Shown: positions 45,201 to 52,399 of the stretch, one piece after another | Numbering within the stretch: position 1 is the first letter of the stretch | Layout: each line of letters begins with the position of its first letter | From: Trissonchulus latispiculum | Lineage: Eukaryota; Nematoda; Enoplea; Enoplida; Ironidae | Direction: 5' to 3' | Length of the DNA stretch: 64,000 nt | Assembly: GCA_030248195.1 (NCBI GenBank) | Contig: JASAND010016498.1 | Coordinates: 1 to 64,000, forward strand | Position numbers and translations under genes: made by a program | The notes under the pieces: model-generated | Seen by the model: the letters and a program-made list of their open reading frames with translations, nothing else | Told to the model about the DNA's origin: nothing | Databases searched by the model: none

Positions 45201-46445
45201 CCACTGGGTGCGGCCTTGAGAGGACATAATACTTATAAAGAGTATGCTCTGTGTATTATGAGCGTGACACATCCTCTGTCCGCTAACGGCTGACCCTCCC
45301 GCGAAATGGACCTCAGAGGCCTTTTCAGGAAAGGATAGAGTAGAGTTAAAATTAACTCGACCTTTTCATGAAAGAGCTGAAAGAGCGAAAGTTAAGCTCT
45401 AGTGGAGTTAAACTAGTGTAGTTAAAAGAGTGAATTTTACTCTACTCTAGTGTACCTTTTCTTGAAGAGGCCCCTACTGGCTTATTTTTACTGGGGGGGT
45501 CCCACTCGGCAACCTCCCCCCCCCCCCATTCGAGGTTCCCCCCCTTAAATTTTTACTTTCCCCCTCATAAGCCAACGAAATTGCCAGATTTCACCATGTT
45601 TACCCTAAATTTTCAAAAAAGTTCCGGCGTCGCTGGAATTTTAACGAAATTTTGGCTACTTTAGTGTAAAAAAACACCTACAATTAGTCATTTTTTAGCG
45701 ATTTTTTTGCAATTTTCACACAAAAAACGTAAAAAATTTCAAAATTTTTTTCAAAAATATGCCCCCCACTTTTGGTGAGCCCCCCATCAATGGGGGGGCA
45801 ACTTTGAGCCCCCCATGTCGCCTCGCCCCCCCCCTCCATAAATTTTGGCCTAAAAATAAGCCAGCCCCAGTGGCTCCTCCGAAAATGGATCCCTAGGTAG
45901 CCCCCTTCTCCGCCTGTTGACTAGGTTAAAAACTGGACTCGACAATAGATAATAGTACATAATGTTGTGCATTATGTACCGGTGTGTGCTGATTTTTTGT
46001 GTGTTTGTATTTATTGTTGTTTTGTGTTTAGAATTTGGACGACAGATACGCCGCTGCTTCTGCTACAGCGTGTCGGCATGAAGCCAGTCGCAATTATTCA
46101 GACTCTTGCTGTTCTTCACTATCCTCTTCCAACAACAACAACAGTCGTTTCATGGTCCATTCACCGGCCGGTGGTCATCAGCGGGGAAGTGGTGGGGATC
46201 CGGTGCAACCAAATCCTCAGGATCGAACTCCCCGATCCATTCCTGGGCCCGCGGGTGCCGCCTATTACTCTGAGGAATCATCGGATGAGGGTATTGGGGC
46301 GGAAGAGATTGCCTGGTTCCGCCGACACCATAGCCAGGTGTCCCGACAACGGCTGGCCCTGCGGCAGCGTCTCCGTGCCCAGTTTGAATCGATGCGGGCC
46401 CGAGCGGCACGCCAGGCGGCCAGCCTCCCACAGCCAGTGGAGTGA
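31405..46445 (+). CDS. GGNBP2: Gametogenetin-binding protein 2 homologue (gene span, 11 coding exons)
   Basis: Coding exons: 31405-31524, 33360-33577, 36731-36871, 37313-37414, 37743-37850, 38238-38441, 39187-39361, 40311-40541, 41390-41870, 44409-44842, 46032-46445; 2,628 nt, 875 residues, phases consistent. Matches to human GGNBP2 (about 697 residues, formerly ZNF403) run through the protein: ARLVAICHD at the start, QIVPCVGCRR (Cys-x2-Cys), KNKRCALHSLDSH, MSKECREE, HRFCAECKTKVTRAYELLIG and RERHAKTLDIAQGEVLTCLG. A Ser/Thr/Pro-rich, poorly conserved region (about residues 430-740) follows, and a C-terminal SSDEGI block leads into a helix-forming Arg/Gln-rich tail. In mammals it binds gametogenetin and is needed in spermatogenesis; its biochemical role is unclear. 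The extra length comes from low-complexity exons 8-10. Confidence 0.95.
32006..32300. repeat. Truncated hAT-like MITE relative
   Basis: Begins TTAGTGATGGGC(C)ACCGGATATTTTTTC and follows the 24,864-25,258 element in inverted orientation through the 'atgtctatcatgcaaccaagcc'-like segment to 'tgtacacggat'. The far terminus is missing. GGNBP2 intron 1. Confidence 0.7.
32779..33160. mobile_element. G-tract MITE, copy C
   Basis: Ends CTGGCTTATTTTTA / TAAAAATAAGCCAG (perfect inverted pair). G tracts lie inside both ends; central palindrome decayed (TCCAGCGAAGCCGGA). GGNBP2 intron 1. Confidence 0.85.
33360..33577 (+). CDS. GGNBP2: GGNBP2 coding exon 2
   Basis: Acceptor GTTTTCAG^TTG, donor CGAAG^GTATGT; 218 nt. 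Begins LIVEFEDPV, has a poly-Ser run encoded by (TCC)n, and ends in the conserved QIVPCVGCRR. Confidence 0.92.
34345..34485. repeat. GCAGGCGTTT interspersed repeat, copy 2
   Basis: Related to 7,970-8,105, with the same ordered words including 'cttgtatccttcgtggat' and 'cctcattttcttga'. GGNBP2 intron 2. Confidence 0.7.
34661..36480 (+). mobile_element. Hairpin/147-bp-array element, copy 3
   Basis: Hairpin 34,663-34,688 followed by AATATGTGTG, the same GCGCAG and GCGCC core segments as the other copies, a 163-bp array (about 35,680-36,090) and a 147-bp array (36,110-36,480). A G-tract MITE relative (about 35,080-35,420) appears inserted within the core. GGNBP2 intron 2. Confidence 0.85.
36650..36692 (+). 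repeat. Solitary end of the long-TIR family
   Basis: CATATTATCC ... GGAGCATTTTTGTTACTTGT matches the terminal module of T1/T2 (CATATTA, half hairpin, ending CTTGT). No partner arm is nearby. Confidence 0.55.
36731..36871 (+). CDS. GGNBP2: GGNBP2 coding exon 3
   Basis: Acceptor CCATTTAG^TG, donor AATGC^GTGAGT; 141 nt. Encodes SVEKLYLEVGELGYPAL and LSVTPGLMVDSRQLYRLL, matching the human VERLFSQLVESGNPAL and LSVT blocks. Confidence 0.93.
37313..37414 (+). CDS. GGNBP2: GGNBP2 coding exon 4
   Basis: Acceptor TTTCAG^GGG, donor TCAAA^GTACGT; 102 nt. Encodes KCRKNKRCALHSLDSH, equivalent to KSKKNKRCQLHSLDTH. Confidence 0.93.
37743..37850 (+). CDS. GGNBP2: GGNBP2 coding exon 5
   Basis: Acceptor GTTTCAG^A, donor CATAG^GTATTG; 108 nt. 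Encodes WEDLWSVMSKECREE and LATYLQKHR, matching the MDVWELMSQECRDE and LETYLRKHR blocks. Confidence 0.93.
38238..38441 (+). CDS. GGNBP2: GGNBP2 coding exon 6
   Basis: Acceptor GTTGCAG^A, donor GGAAA^GTAAGC; 204 nt. Encodes FCAECKTKVTRAYELLIGEE and RAEPELFG with several conserved Cys/His residues (CAEC, HC, HLH, CPH), probably metal-binding. Confidence 0.93.
38636..38988. mobile_element. G-tract MITE, copy D
   Basis: Ends CTGGCTTTTTCC / GGAAAAAGCCGG; G tract at 38,865-38,945; central 'tctggcgaagccgga'. GGNBP2 intron 6. Confidence 0.8.
39187..39361 (+). CDS. GGNBP2: GGNBP2 coding exon 7
   Basis: Acceptor TTTTCAG^T, donor TTCCAG^GTGGGT; 175 nt. Encodes RERHAKTLDIAQGEVLTCLG and YDRLHRI, one of the most conserved stretches of the family. 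Confidence 0.93.
39386..39620. repeat. Interspersed repeat shared with EPC intron 5
   Basis: Inverted relative of 13,139-13,372 (see that entry). GGNBP2 intron 7. Confidence 0.7.
39858..40001 (+). repeat. Single arm of the long-TIR family
   Basis: Three CATATTA/CATGTTA sub-repeats followed by ACTTTTTCATGC and GGAGCATTTTTCCTACTTGT align with the right arm of T1, without an opposite arm. GGNBP2 intron 7. Confidence 0.65.
40311..40541 (+). CDS. GGNBP2: GGNBP2 coding exon 8
   Basis: Acceptor TTCTAG^CTG, donor GCGAG^GTAATT; 231 nt, phase 0. Encodes LSWESKHGLSASMEVLCAEL then a Lys/Ser/Gly-rich basic linker, which may correspond to the Lys/Arg-rich segment of human GGNBP2. Confidence 0.88.
40955..41300 (-). 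repeat. Interspersed repeat, copy 2 (GGGGTCTACCCC type)
   Basis: Inverted relative of 1,022-1,425. GGNBP2 intron 8, just upstream of exon 9. Confidence 0.7.
41390..41870 (+). CDS. GGNBP2: GGNBP2 coding exon 9
   Basis: A (CT)n polypyrimidine tract precedes acceptor TTTCAG^AGC; donor TTCCG^GTATGT; 481 nt. Poly-Thr from (CAC)n, then Ser/Pro-rich sequence ending SECDPGYASVEL, which resembles the human DCGYSSSMEGSE segment. A second long open frame over this exon is out of phase and ignored. Confidence 0.88.
42201..42283. repeat. (TA)n microsatellite
   Basis: 83 bases of uninterrupted TA dinucleotides; apparent Tyr-Ile open frames across it are meaningless. Confidence 0.95.
42876..43390. mobile_element. 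Tc1/mariner-type MITE (TA target site)
   Basis: Ends CAGTCCCGGCTGAAAGTAACC / GGTTACTTTCAGCCGGTACTG, flanked by TA at 42,874-42,875 and 43,391-43,392. CAGT termini, the AAAGTA word and a TA duplication are Tc1/mariner hallmarks. Subterminal palindromic 'gagcaattcgcgagcaactcgcg' occurs in both halves. 515 bp, no transposase. Confidence 0.8.
44409..44842 (+). CDS. GGNBP2: GGNBP2 coding exon 10
   Basis: Acceptor TTTTCCAG^AC, donor GATGCTG^GTACGC; 434 nt. Acidic and Ser-rich (AADDDDSS, AEDDESVMVEVG), little conserved; the phase fit to exons 9 and 11 and the splice sites support it. Confidence 0.8.
45477..45864. mobile_element. G-tract MITE, copy E
   Basis: Ends CTGGCTTATTTTTA / TAAAAATAAGCCAG; C tracts at 45,515-45,550 and 45,760-45,835; central TTCCGGCGTCGCTGGAA. 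Opposite orientation to copies B and C. GGNBP2 intron 10. Confidence 0.85.
46032..46445 (+). CDS. GGNBP2: GGNBP2 coding exon 11 (terminal)
   Basis: Acceptor GTGTTTAG^AAT; stop TGA at 46,443-46,445; 414 nt. SSDEGIGAEEIAWFRRH then an Arg/Gln-rich helix matches the human SDEEIFISQDEI ... REQYRQHLKEKF C-terminus. Confidence 0.9.
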   Translation, partial: NLDDRYAAASATACRHEASRNYSDSCCSSLSSSNNNNSRFMVHSPAGGHQRGSGGDPVQPNPQDRTPRSIPGPAGAAYYSEESSDEGIGAEEIAWFRRHHSQVSRQRLALRQRLRAQFESMRARAARQAASLPQPVE

Positions 46446-46515
46446 TTACGGATTTTCTTTCTGTTTTTTCTATTTCCTACTGTTGTGTGTTGTGTGATGG
46501 GCGGGGGAAATTTAT

Positions 46516-46521
46516 ATTAAA
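46516..46521 (+). promoter_or_regulatory. Candidate GGNBP2 polyadenylation signal ATTAAA
   Basis: ATTAAA about 70 bases after the stop codon; T-rich DNA follows. Confidence 0.5.
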
Positions 46522-47744
46522 GTTTTAATTTTTGAAGGTTGGCATTTTATGGAATTAGTTTTGCATTTCGTTTAAAGTTTCATAACATTTTTAATAACAT
46601 TTTGTTAAGGTGTTGTTAAAAAGTTTTTGGTCTTAAATGTCCTATGTTCAGTCTGCTAGAAAACTGTGTGACTCGTCATTTTGGCACCGTTTGTACGTTA
46701 TTGAGTTTATAGCATTTATAAGAAGTTCTTTGACTCGTGATTGGTGTATTAAGAATTTCAATGTTCCGGTAATTTTTTTCTGTATGCCTTGCCGCTGCCA
46801 GTGGTTTTTTCATTCTCTTACTGTGTTGGTTGTCCATTGTTGTTGGCGATATGATTTTCTGTTTTTTTTCAGACTTGGGTTCTTGATTATAGATTGTTTT
46901 GAATGGATTTATTCTTATATTATTATTTGAAGTGTTATGCCAGTTATATTATTTATATATATTTATTGGTTGGTTATTAGCATACTGCTCTTGTGGTCTA
47001 AAGATGTGCAATTCTATCTGTGTATAAAATGTGGTGACAGTTTATTATGGGTGTTATACTTTTTGTCCGTTTTCTGAGGAGCTTTGTGGATGACTCTACA
47101 TTGTTAGATTTCTGAGTATATTTACGTTTGTTTGGGTAATTTCGTATTTTCAATTTAATTGTGTTTTGTACTTATGTTTGGTGATAGCTAAAATTGGCTT
47201 GGGAGAACTTCGTTCGGAGAATTCCGTTTTCAGAAAAATTTTGGGACTTTAAAATCTTTGGCTCTTTTCAGGATAAAACCCGTTATCTTATCTGATTGTT
47301 GATTTGTTGATTTTGCTGTTAAGTTATTCGTTGAATAGGTTGAATGGATTAGAAAATAAAAATACGAATGGATACTTTACAGCATATACAGAAAAATATA
47401 AATTAGAATAATAATAGCTATGTTTTATTTTTATATTTATTATTGGTACGCATTATGATTATTATTATTTTGCTCTGCCTTTGTGCTTCCACAAATAGAG
47501 ATTTGGTTGTAAGTAATATTACTTATTTAAATTGTACTCTTTCTGTATAAACTGTGTAAGGGAAGTCGTGGTAACGTTGTTATGCCCTACTTTTTTGTAT
47601 AATTTCGAACTAATCCTCAATATTGCTGTTTTTATAATATATGCATTATACTACATCTGTATTATTAATTCTCTTGTTTTTTGGTTTGACTAAGATTAAT
47701 TTTATGTCTACTAATATTAAAATGTGGTTCGGTTGTTTGGAAAC
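46522..47744. other. 3' flank of GGNBP2, no gene seen
   Basis: T-rich intergenic DNA. A 97-codon hydrophobic open frame from ATG 46,637 has no recognisable family motif, and its composition follows the T-richness, so it is not called. Confidence 0.5.
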
Positions 47745-48070
47745 TTAAGCCGTGGTTACATTTGACAATCTTGTGACAACGCGTTGTCACAACGCGTTGC
47801 CACAACGGCCGTTGCTACAGAATTGTCACGACGTTGTTCGTGTAACCAGTGACTCAACGTTGTGACAACTGGTGACAATGCGTTGGGTCCATGCCCGATT
47901 TTGTTGTGACAACGCAATAGTAAACATAGCGTTGGCTCCACAGCAAGTGTGCACTGTCACGATCTGTTGCCACATGTAACCACTAATTGTCACGAGTGAC
48001 AACTTTGAGAGACAACTGCCGTTGTCACAACGCGTTGTCACAAGATTGTCAAGTGTAAGCACGGCTTTAA
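47745..48070. mobile_element. Palindrome-rich MITE flanked by TTAA
   Basis: TTAA at both ends (47,745-47,748; 48,067-48,070) bounds inverted termini GCCGTGGTTACATTTGACAATC and AGCCGTGCTTACACTTGACAATC, followed on both sides by the palindromic unit TTGTGACAACGCGTTGTCACAA. About 320 bp, non-coding. Confidence 0.7.
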
Positions 48071-48562
48071 GAAACTAGAAGTTAGGTTACACATTAGGTG
48101 GTTTCATAGTCGTGAACGAGCATGAACGCGCGTCTACTGACGTCGAGATGGAAGTATGCGCGTCGACGTGCGTCCACGCGCGCGATGTAATGATGCTACA
48201 AGTTGAGGCGTCGACGCTTTTGGAAAAACGCGTTTTTCGATCTGTTAATGGCTTTTAGCTTTATTTGTCGAGATCTGGTGTAAAGTTTTGCAAAATTATG
48301 TTATTGGATGCGTGAAAATGATTACTGTGCCAGATTTAAGTCGGTTTTTAGTTGTTTACTTTTTTAATTTAAAATGATTCAAATTTTTGTGTAATTTAAG
48401 TTAACTACTCGTGGTGTTTCAGCAGCAAACAGAAAGTTTATTTGACAAATCATTTTATTGATTGAAATTTTATTTTTTTTATTTCAAAGAATGAAGGGCT
48501 GGGTCTCCCATAGGTGTGAGGTGGCGGGAGGGTAGGGGCTCCCAAGCATTTTTCCACTCACT

Positions 48563-48749
48563 TTCTGTTTGCAAGATTTTGATGATCAACGAGTATGCCG
48601 CAAACTGGAGTGTGGTCATATATTTCATGACTTGTATTATATCTTGGGTTCTACGAAACTACACTTGTCCTGTTTGTCGCGTTGTAGTAGAAAACGCTAG
48701 TGACGAAGGCAATATGAGGATTATTGAAACGGGTATCCTTACAAGTTAG
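48563..48749 (+). pseudogene. Decayed RING-H2 finger
   Basis: One frame reads CLQDFDDQRVCRKLECGHIFHD; a shift at about 48,630 moves to a frame reading CIISWVLRNYTCPVCRVVV, ending in a stop at 48,749. Together they follow the RING-H2 ligand order (C ... CxH-x2-H-x2-C-x10-C-x2-C) of E3 ubiquitin ligases. The first Cys of the domain is not seen; a pyrimidine-rich stretch ending in AG precedes the block and could be a splice acceptor. Either a broken copy or an exon with a local sequence error. It lies 220 bases upstream of the NADAR frame on the same strand. Confidence 0.5.
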
Positions 48750-48960
48750 AAACACGAGAACAAAAACCCAAGTAAACACATAAAATCAATAAAAGCATAG
48801 ATTGGGCTTGTTCAAGAAATTCACCAACAATAGTTCGGTCTAAACTTGGAATGACTCAGAATCAATAAAAGCAGGAACGACAAAGTACATAAAAGCAGGA
48901 AGTAAAATCAATAAAAGCACGAACAACAAAGTACATAAAAAGCAGAAACAAAAAGTAAAC
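48750..48960. repeat. A-rich AATAAAAGCA repeats
   Basis: 'aatcaataaaagca' and 'aagtacataaaagcag' units recur four or five times between the RING remnant and the NADAR frame. Confidence 0.6.
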
Positions 48961-48967
48961 AACGTTA

Positions 48968-49498
48968 ATGAACATCTCAGGAAATCTTACTACAATGGAG
49001 CCGACTACAGTCAATGACTGCGCTACTTTCTCTACTGGTTACTGCCCTCTAAGCAATGTTCACTTCAGTCCCTTCCGACTTCACGGAAAAATGTACTACT
49101 CAGTCCAACAGTGGTACGAAGGTGAAAAAGCTGCTTATTTTAATGATTGGGAAAGCAGAAAAGCGATCATCAACGAAAAAACCGCTAGACGTCAAAGGGA
49201 AGCCGCTAAGAATATAAAAGTGTTCGATGAAAAGGTTTGGGCCCTTATAAAAGATAAAGTTGTTCTAGAAGGAATACGCGCAAAATTTGAACAAAACAAA
49301 CAGGCTGGGGATATATTACTCCGTACCGGTGAAAAGAAAATAGTCTTTGTCAATTCATTTGAAAAGTATCGATGAACTGGAACTGAGACCTATATTAAGG
49401 ACTATCCAGGAGAAAATCGTCTTGGGAATTTACTGGAGAAAGTGAGGGACGAAATTAATAAAAGTAGTAAAAGCTCAAAGTCTGCGCAGCCCTCATAA
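48968..49498 (+). pseudogene. NADAR-domain (YbiA-like) gene with in-frame TGA
   Basis: From ATG 48,968 the frame encodes a NADAR-type domain: YCPLSNVHFSPFRLHGKMYY, SVQQWYEGEKA (Glu/Lys of the active-site region), AAKNIKVFDEKVWALIKD, GIRAKFEQN, and LLRTGEKKIVFVNS. A TGA at 49,373-49,375 interrupts it exactly where the family usually has the Trp of a WG-G motif. The same frame then continues 40 codons with YPGENRLGNLLEKVRDEINK, the normal C-terminal block, to TAA at 49,496-49,498. NADAR proteins process ADP-ribose or N-glycosidic intermediates. The lesion is a single TGG-to-TGA change, readthrough, or a sequencing error. The lineage source is unknown; the family is patchy in animals and frequent in large DNA viruses and bacteria. 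Confidence 0.75.
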
Positions 49499-49599
49499 GG
49501 GCTACTGTATATATTTGGTGTATAGAAAAAATTAAAGACTAAAACATAAAAACACAAAAACATTAGACTAGGACCGGGCTTAGGTTGTACATATTATAG

Positions 49600-49790
49600 A
49601 CTAGCTAAGATAGATAGGTAGGTACGTAGGAAGTATAGCTACATAGCTTAGGTAGGTAGGTGAGTTAGTGTACTACAGTTTAGGTAGATAGGTAGACAAA
49701 ATAGGTACGTAAGTGATTTAGTATAGGTGAGTTGAGTAGGTAGCTTTAGGTAGGTAGATTAGGTACATAGGTATGTTAGATTAGGTAGGA
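49600..49790. repeat. TAGG-rich degenerate tetranucleotide repeat
   Basis: Repeated 'taggtagg', 'tagatagg', 'ggtacgta' words. Too degenerate and internal to be telomeric. Confidence 0.75.
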
Positions 49791-49999
49791 GTCCGGTAAT
49801 AGGCCGACGCCGGGTCCTTAGCCCCGGGGGAAGAATTCAGAGGGACGGAGAAAAAGGACTGGGTAACGAAAGCCGTGGGGAGAACAGGTGGTTTACAGTT
49901 ACTAAGAGTTTAACAAAAAATATGACCTTGAAGAATTCCCAAGGGGGGACGCGCTCTATCCCAGGATTGGGGGTGCGAAATGCCCCTATTATACTACTC

Positions 50000-50939
50000 C
50001 AGGGGCCTATTTCATAAAACAATTGTAGACTACAATTCCTACAATTGTAGTCAATTGGGTTTCATATAACAATTGTAGTTCTACAATTGTAAGAATTCTG
50101 ATTACAATTGTAGCCAATGTTTGGTTTCATAAAACAATCACTGCACCTGTTAGCTCTACAATTGTAGAAAGTTTTGCGTTTCATAAATCCACAATTGTAG
50201 GCCAATTATTTCACAATTGTAGCTATGAAATGCACATAATCAGAATTGTAATTGTAGAGTTACAATTGTAGCTACTTTATTGAGTTTCATAAAACAATTA
50301 CAGTTTTACAATTAAAACTTTCACCTGTAGAATTGTACTACAATTCCCACATACCTAAAAAGGGTTGTAGATGCGACAAAATAGGTGTTTTTTTCGAAAG
50401 TTGTTAGCGTCGTGCGTTCTATTTTTATTGAATCATATTGCTGCAGCTCAGATCTATGGTTCTAGCCGACAACTATTTCTTCACAAACTACTATAGTATA
50501 TTACAATGTGACTTTCATCTTTGAAAAGTTGTATTATTGATAAAAATTCCATAATGGATGCAAATGCCGAAATAAATTTAAGCAATTTACTATGTATACC
50601 AAGAGTACTATATACTAGATAAACAAAAAAGACTAAGTATGTGCACATTTGTGGATTTGTAAATACAATTCCTGAAATTGTTATTACTATTGCTACAATT
50701 GTAAAATTGTAATTACAATTTTAAAAATTGCATTTACAATTGTTACAATTTTAGTCATGGCTCTCACAATTGTACCTACAAACCTGTAGAATTGTGATTG
50801 TAGGCAGGACTACAATTGTAGAATTGTAGAAAATCTACAATTGTTATATGAAACTGGAAATTTGTAAAATTGTAGAAATGTTGCTACAATTGTAGGAACC
50901 TACAGGCCTGTAATTGTAGTTTTATGAAATAGGCCCCTG
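50000..50939. mobile_element. CAATTG-palindrome element (CAGGGGCCTATTTCATAAAAC termini)
   Basis: Terminal inverted repeat CAGGGGCCTATTTCATAAAAC / GTTTTATGAAATAGGCCCCTG. Inside, about twenty copies or near-copies of CTACAATTGTAG, mostly in the outer 400 bases of each side, surround a unique middle. No target duplication is visible. Non-coding. Confidence 0.75.
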
Positions 50940-52130
50940 ATGATGCTATAGTCAATGCTGAAGATGTTACGGCTTAGATCATGTCTGGCTGTTTTCGGGA
51001 CGTATCCAGAATTTTGAAACGAAGATGCCCAACTAAATTGGTTCGTCCGAAGCTTTCAAAAATAGCGAAATTTTTAGGAAAATTTAAATTTTTTTGAAAT
51101 TTTTCTCCCAAAAAGAGGTTCACACTCCCCCTGGATCCCCTGATTACGCCCCTCAGTTGTTTGTGTGCTTGCCTGCTGTGCAACTCTAGCCAGCTTCTTT
51201 TTCTTATATTCTGCTGCATTTATTAGTCTTACAAATTCTTTCTCTATTTCGCCAAATTATGGGGGTTTCAATTTTTCAAATAGTGGAGTCGGGACCGTGA
51301 GCCATTTTTGATTAAATAAAATTGGCAGCCCATACCACCCACGCTAGCTTTTGGCCAATTATTAAGGCTGTAATAGGGTAAATTTGTGTGTAAATTTTGA
51401 AGGTCAGTTAGTGTGATAACGCACTTCAGGTACAAAATTGTTACTTCATTTGTAGGGGAAAAACCTATGTGTATGCCAGAGTTGGCTCCGGGTCCAAAAT
51501 TTCAGGCCCGGCCCGGACCCGGACCTGTTAGGCCGGACCCGGACCCGTCCAGACCCGGATCCGGGTACCCGAATCTAAAAAGAACCAGTTTTCAAACCTT
51601 CACTGCAATCTTCAATTTCACTGCATTCTTAAATTTCACTGCAACTTTACTAGTAGCCCAGTCACGAATAAAACTTGTGATAAGCTTAAGGTAAATTTAT
51701 TTTACGCTTTACGACAATTTTTATTTGATTTGAGTGCTAGGGCTCGTTTGGGATTTCGTTTGGATATTGGTAGCAGTTTGTTGTAATGAGTCCAGAGACA
51801 GTGTCCTTGGGATAAGTTACGATAGCTCTGGAGGAAAGAAGGTGAACGAATTCTTGGTGGCTCGTACATAATATCCTGGAGCTTGTTTGCTAGATTTAGT
51901 TTTGCGTGCTTTGCAAAATCTTATACTAACTTATCAACTCGTGTTATCATATTTCTACTTCCAATTCTAGTTTACATATTTTGTTTCTAGTCCAGCAGAG
52001 CAACATAGATTAGAAAGGCCTCTAGGCAACTACTAAACATTCTATCTCAATGCCGACACATCGGTTCTACCAACTTTTTATTAGAAAAACAGCAAATTGT
52101 AATGTTTTAACATCCCTAAATGTACCAATA
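50940..52130. other. Intergenic, GGACCC-type repeats, no gene seen
   Basis: Contains a degenerate CCGGACCC repeat at 51,487-51,590; the rest is unremarkable AT-rich DNA. Open frames here are composed of Gly/Pro/Arg repeats and are not called. Confidence 0.4.
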
Positions 52131-52134
52131 TCCA

Positions 52135-52372
52135 GTTTTCTTCAGTATTTTGGACCCGGACCCGGATTCGGACCCACGGATACCCGCGGGTCCCCGCGGG
52201 TAGGGTTGTGCTCAATACGAAAAAAGCGGGGCCGTGGGCCGGGCCAAATTGGGGGGCCGGGCCGTGGGCCGGGCCGCTTCATTTGGGGGGCCGGCCCCGG
52301 GGGCCGTGTTCAACACCGGCCCCCGGAGCTGAGTTCACCACCGGCCCCCGCGGCCCCCATGCCAGAAAAATT
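52135..52372 (+). repeat. GC-rich palindromic block, left copy
   Basis: Order: GGACCCGG repeats, 'acccgcgggt', TAGGGTTGTGC, then GGGGCCGGCCCC / GGGCCGGGCC repeats. The same order, inverted, is at 59,325-59,520. Confidence 0.75.
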
Positions 52373-52399
52373 TTCTTTATGAATATAATGATTTGAAAA

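Noticed and set aside
46637..46930. A 97-codon hydrophobic open frame starting with ATG
   Set aside because: T-rich sequence gives Phe/Ile/Leu by composition alone; no family signature or splice support.
49600..49790. Telomere-like TAGG repeats
   Set aside because: Degenerate tetranucleotides, internal, mixed with TAGA and TACG words; no TTAGGG array.
52050..52382. A Gly/Pro/Arg-rich open frame (collagen-like)
   Set aside because: Arises from the GGGCCGGGCC-type repeat; no Gly-X-Y periodicity and no start context.
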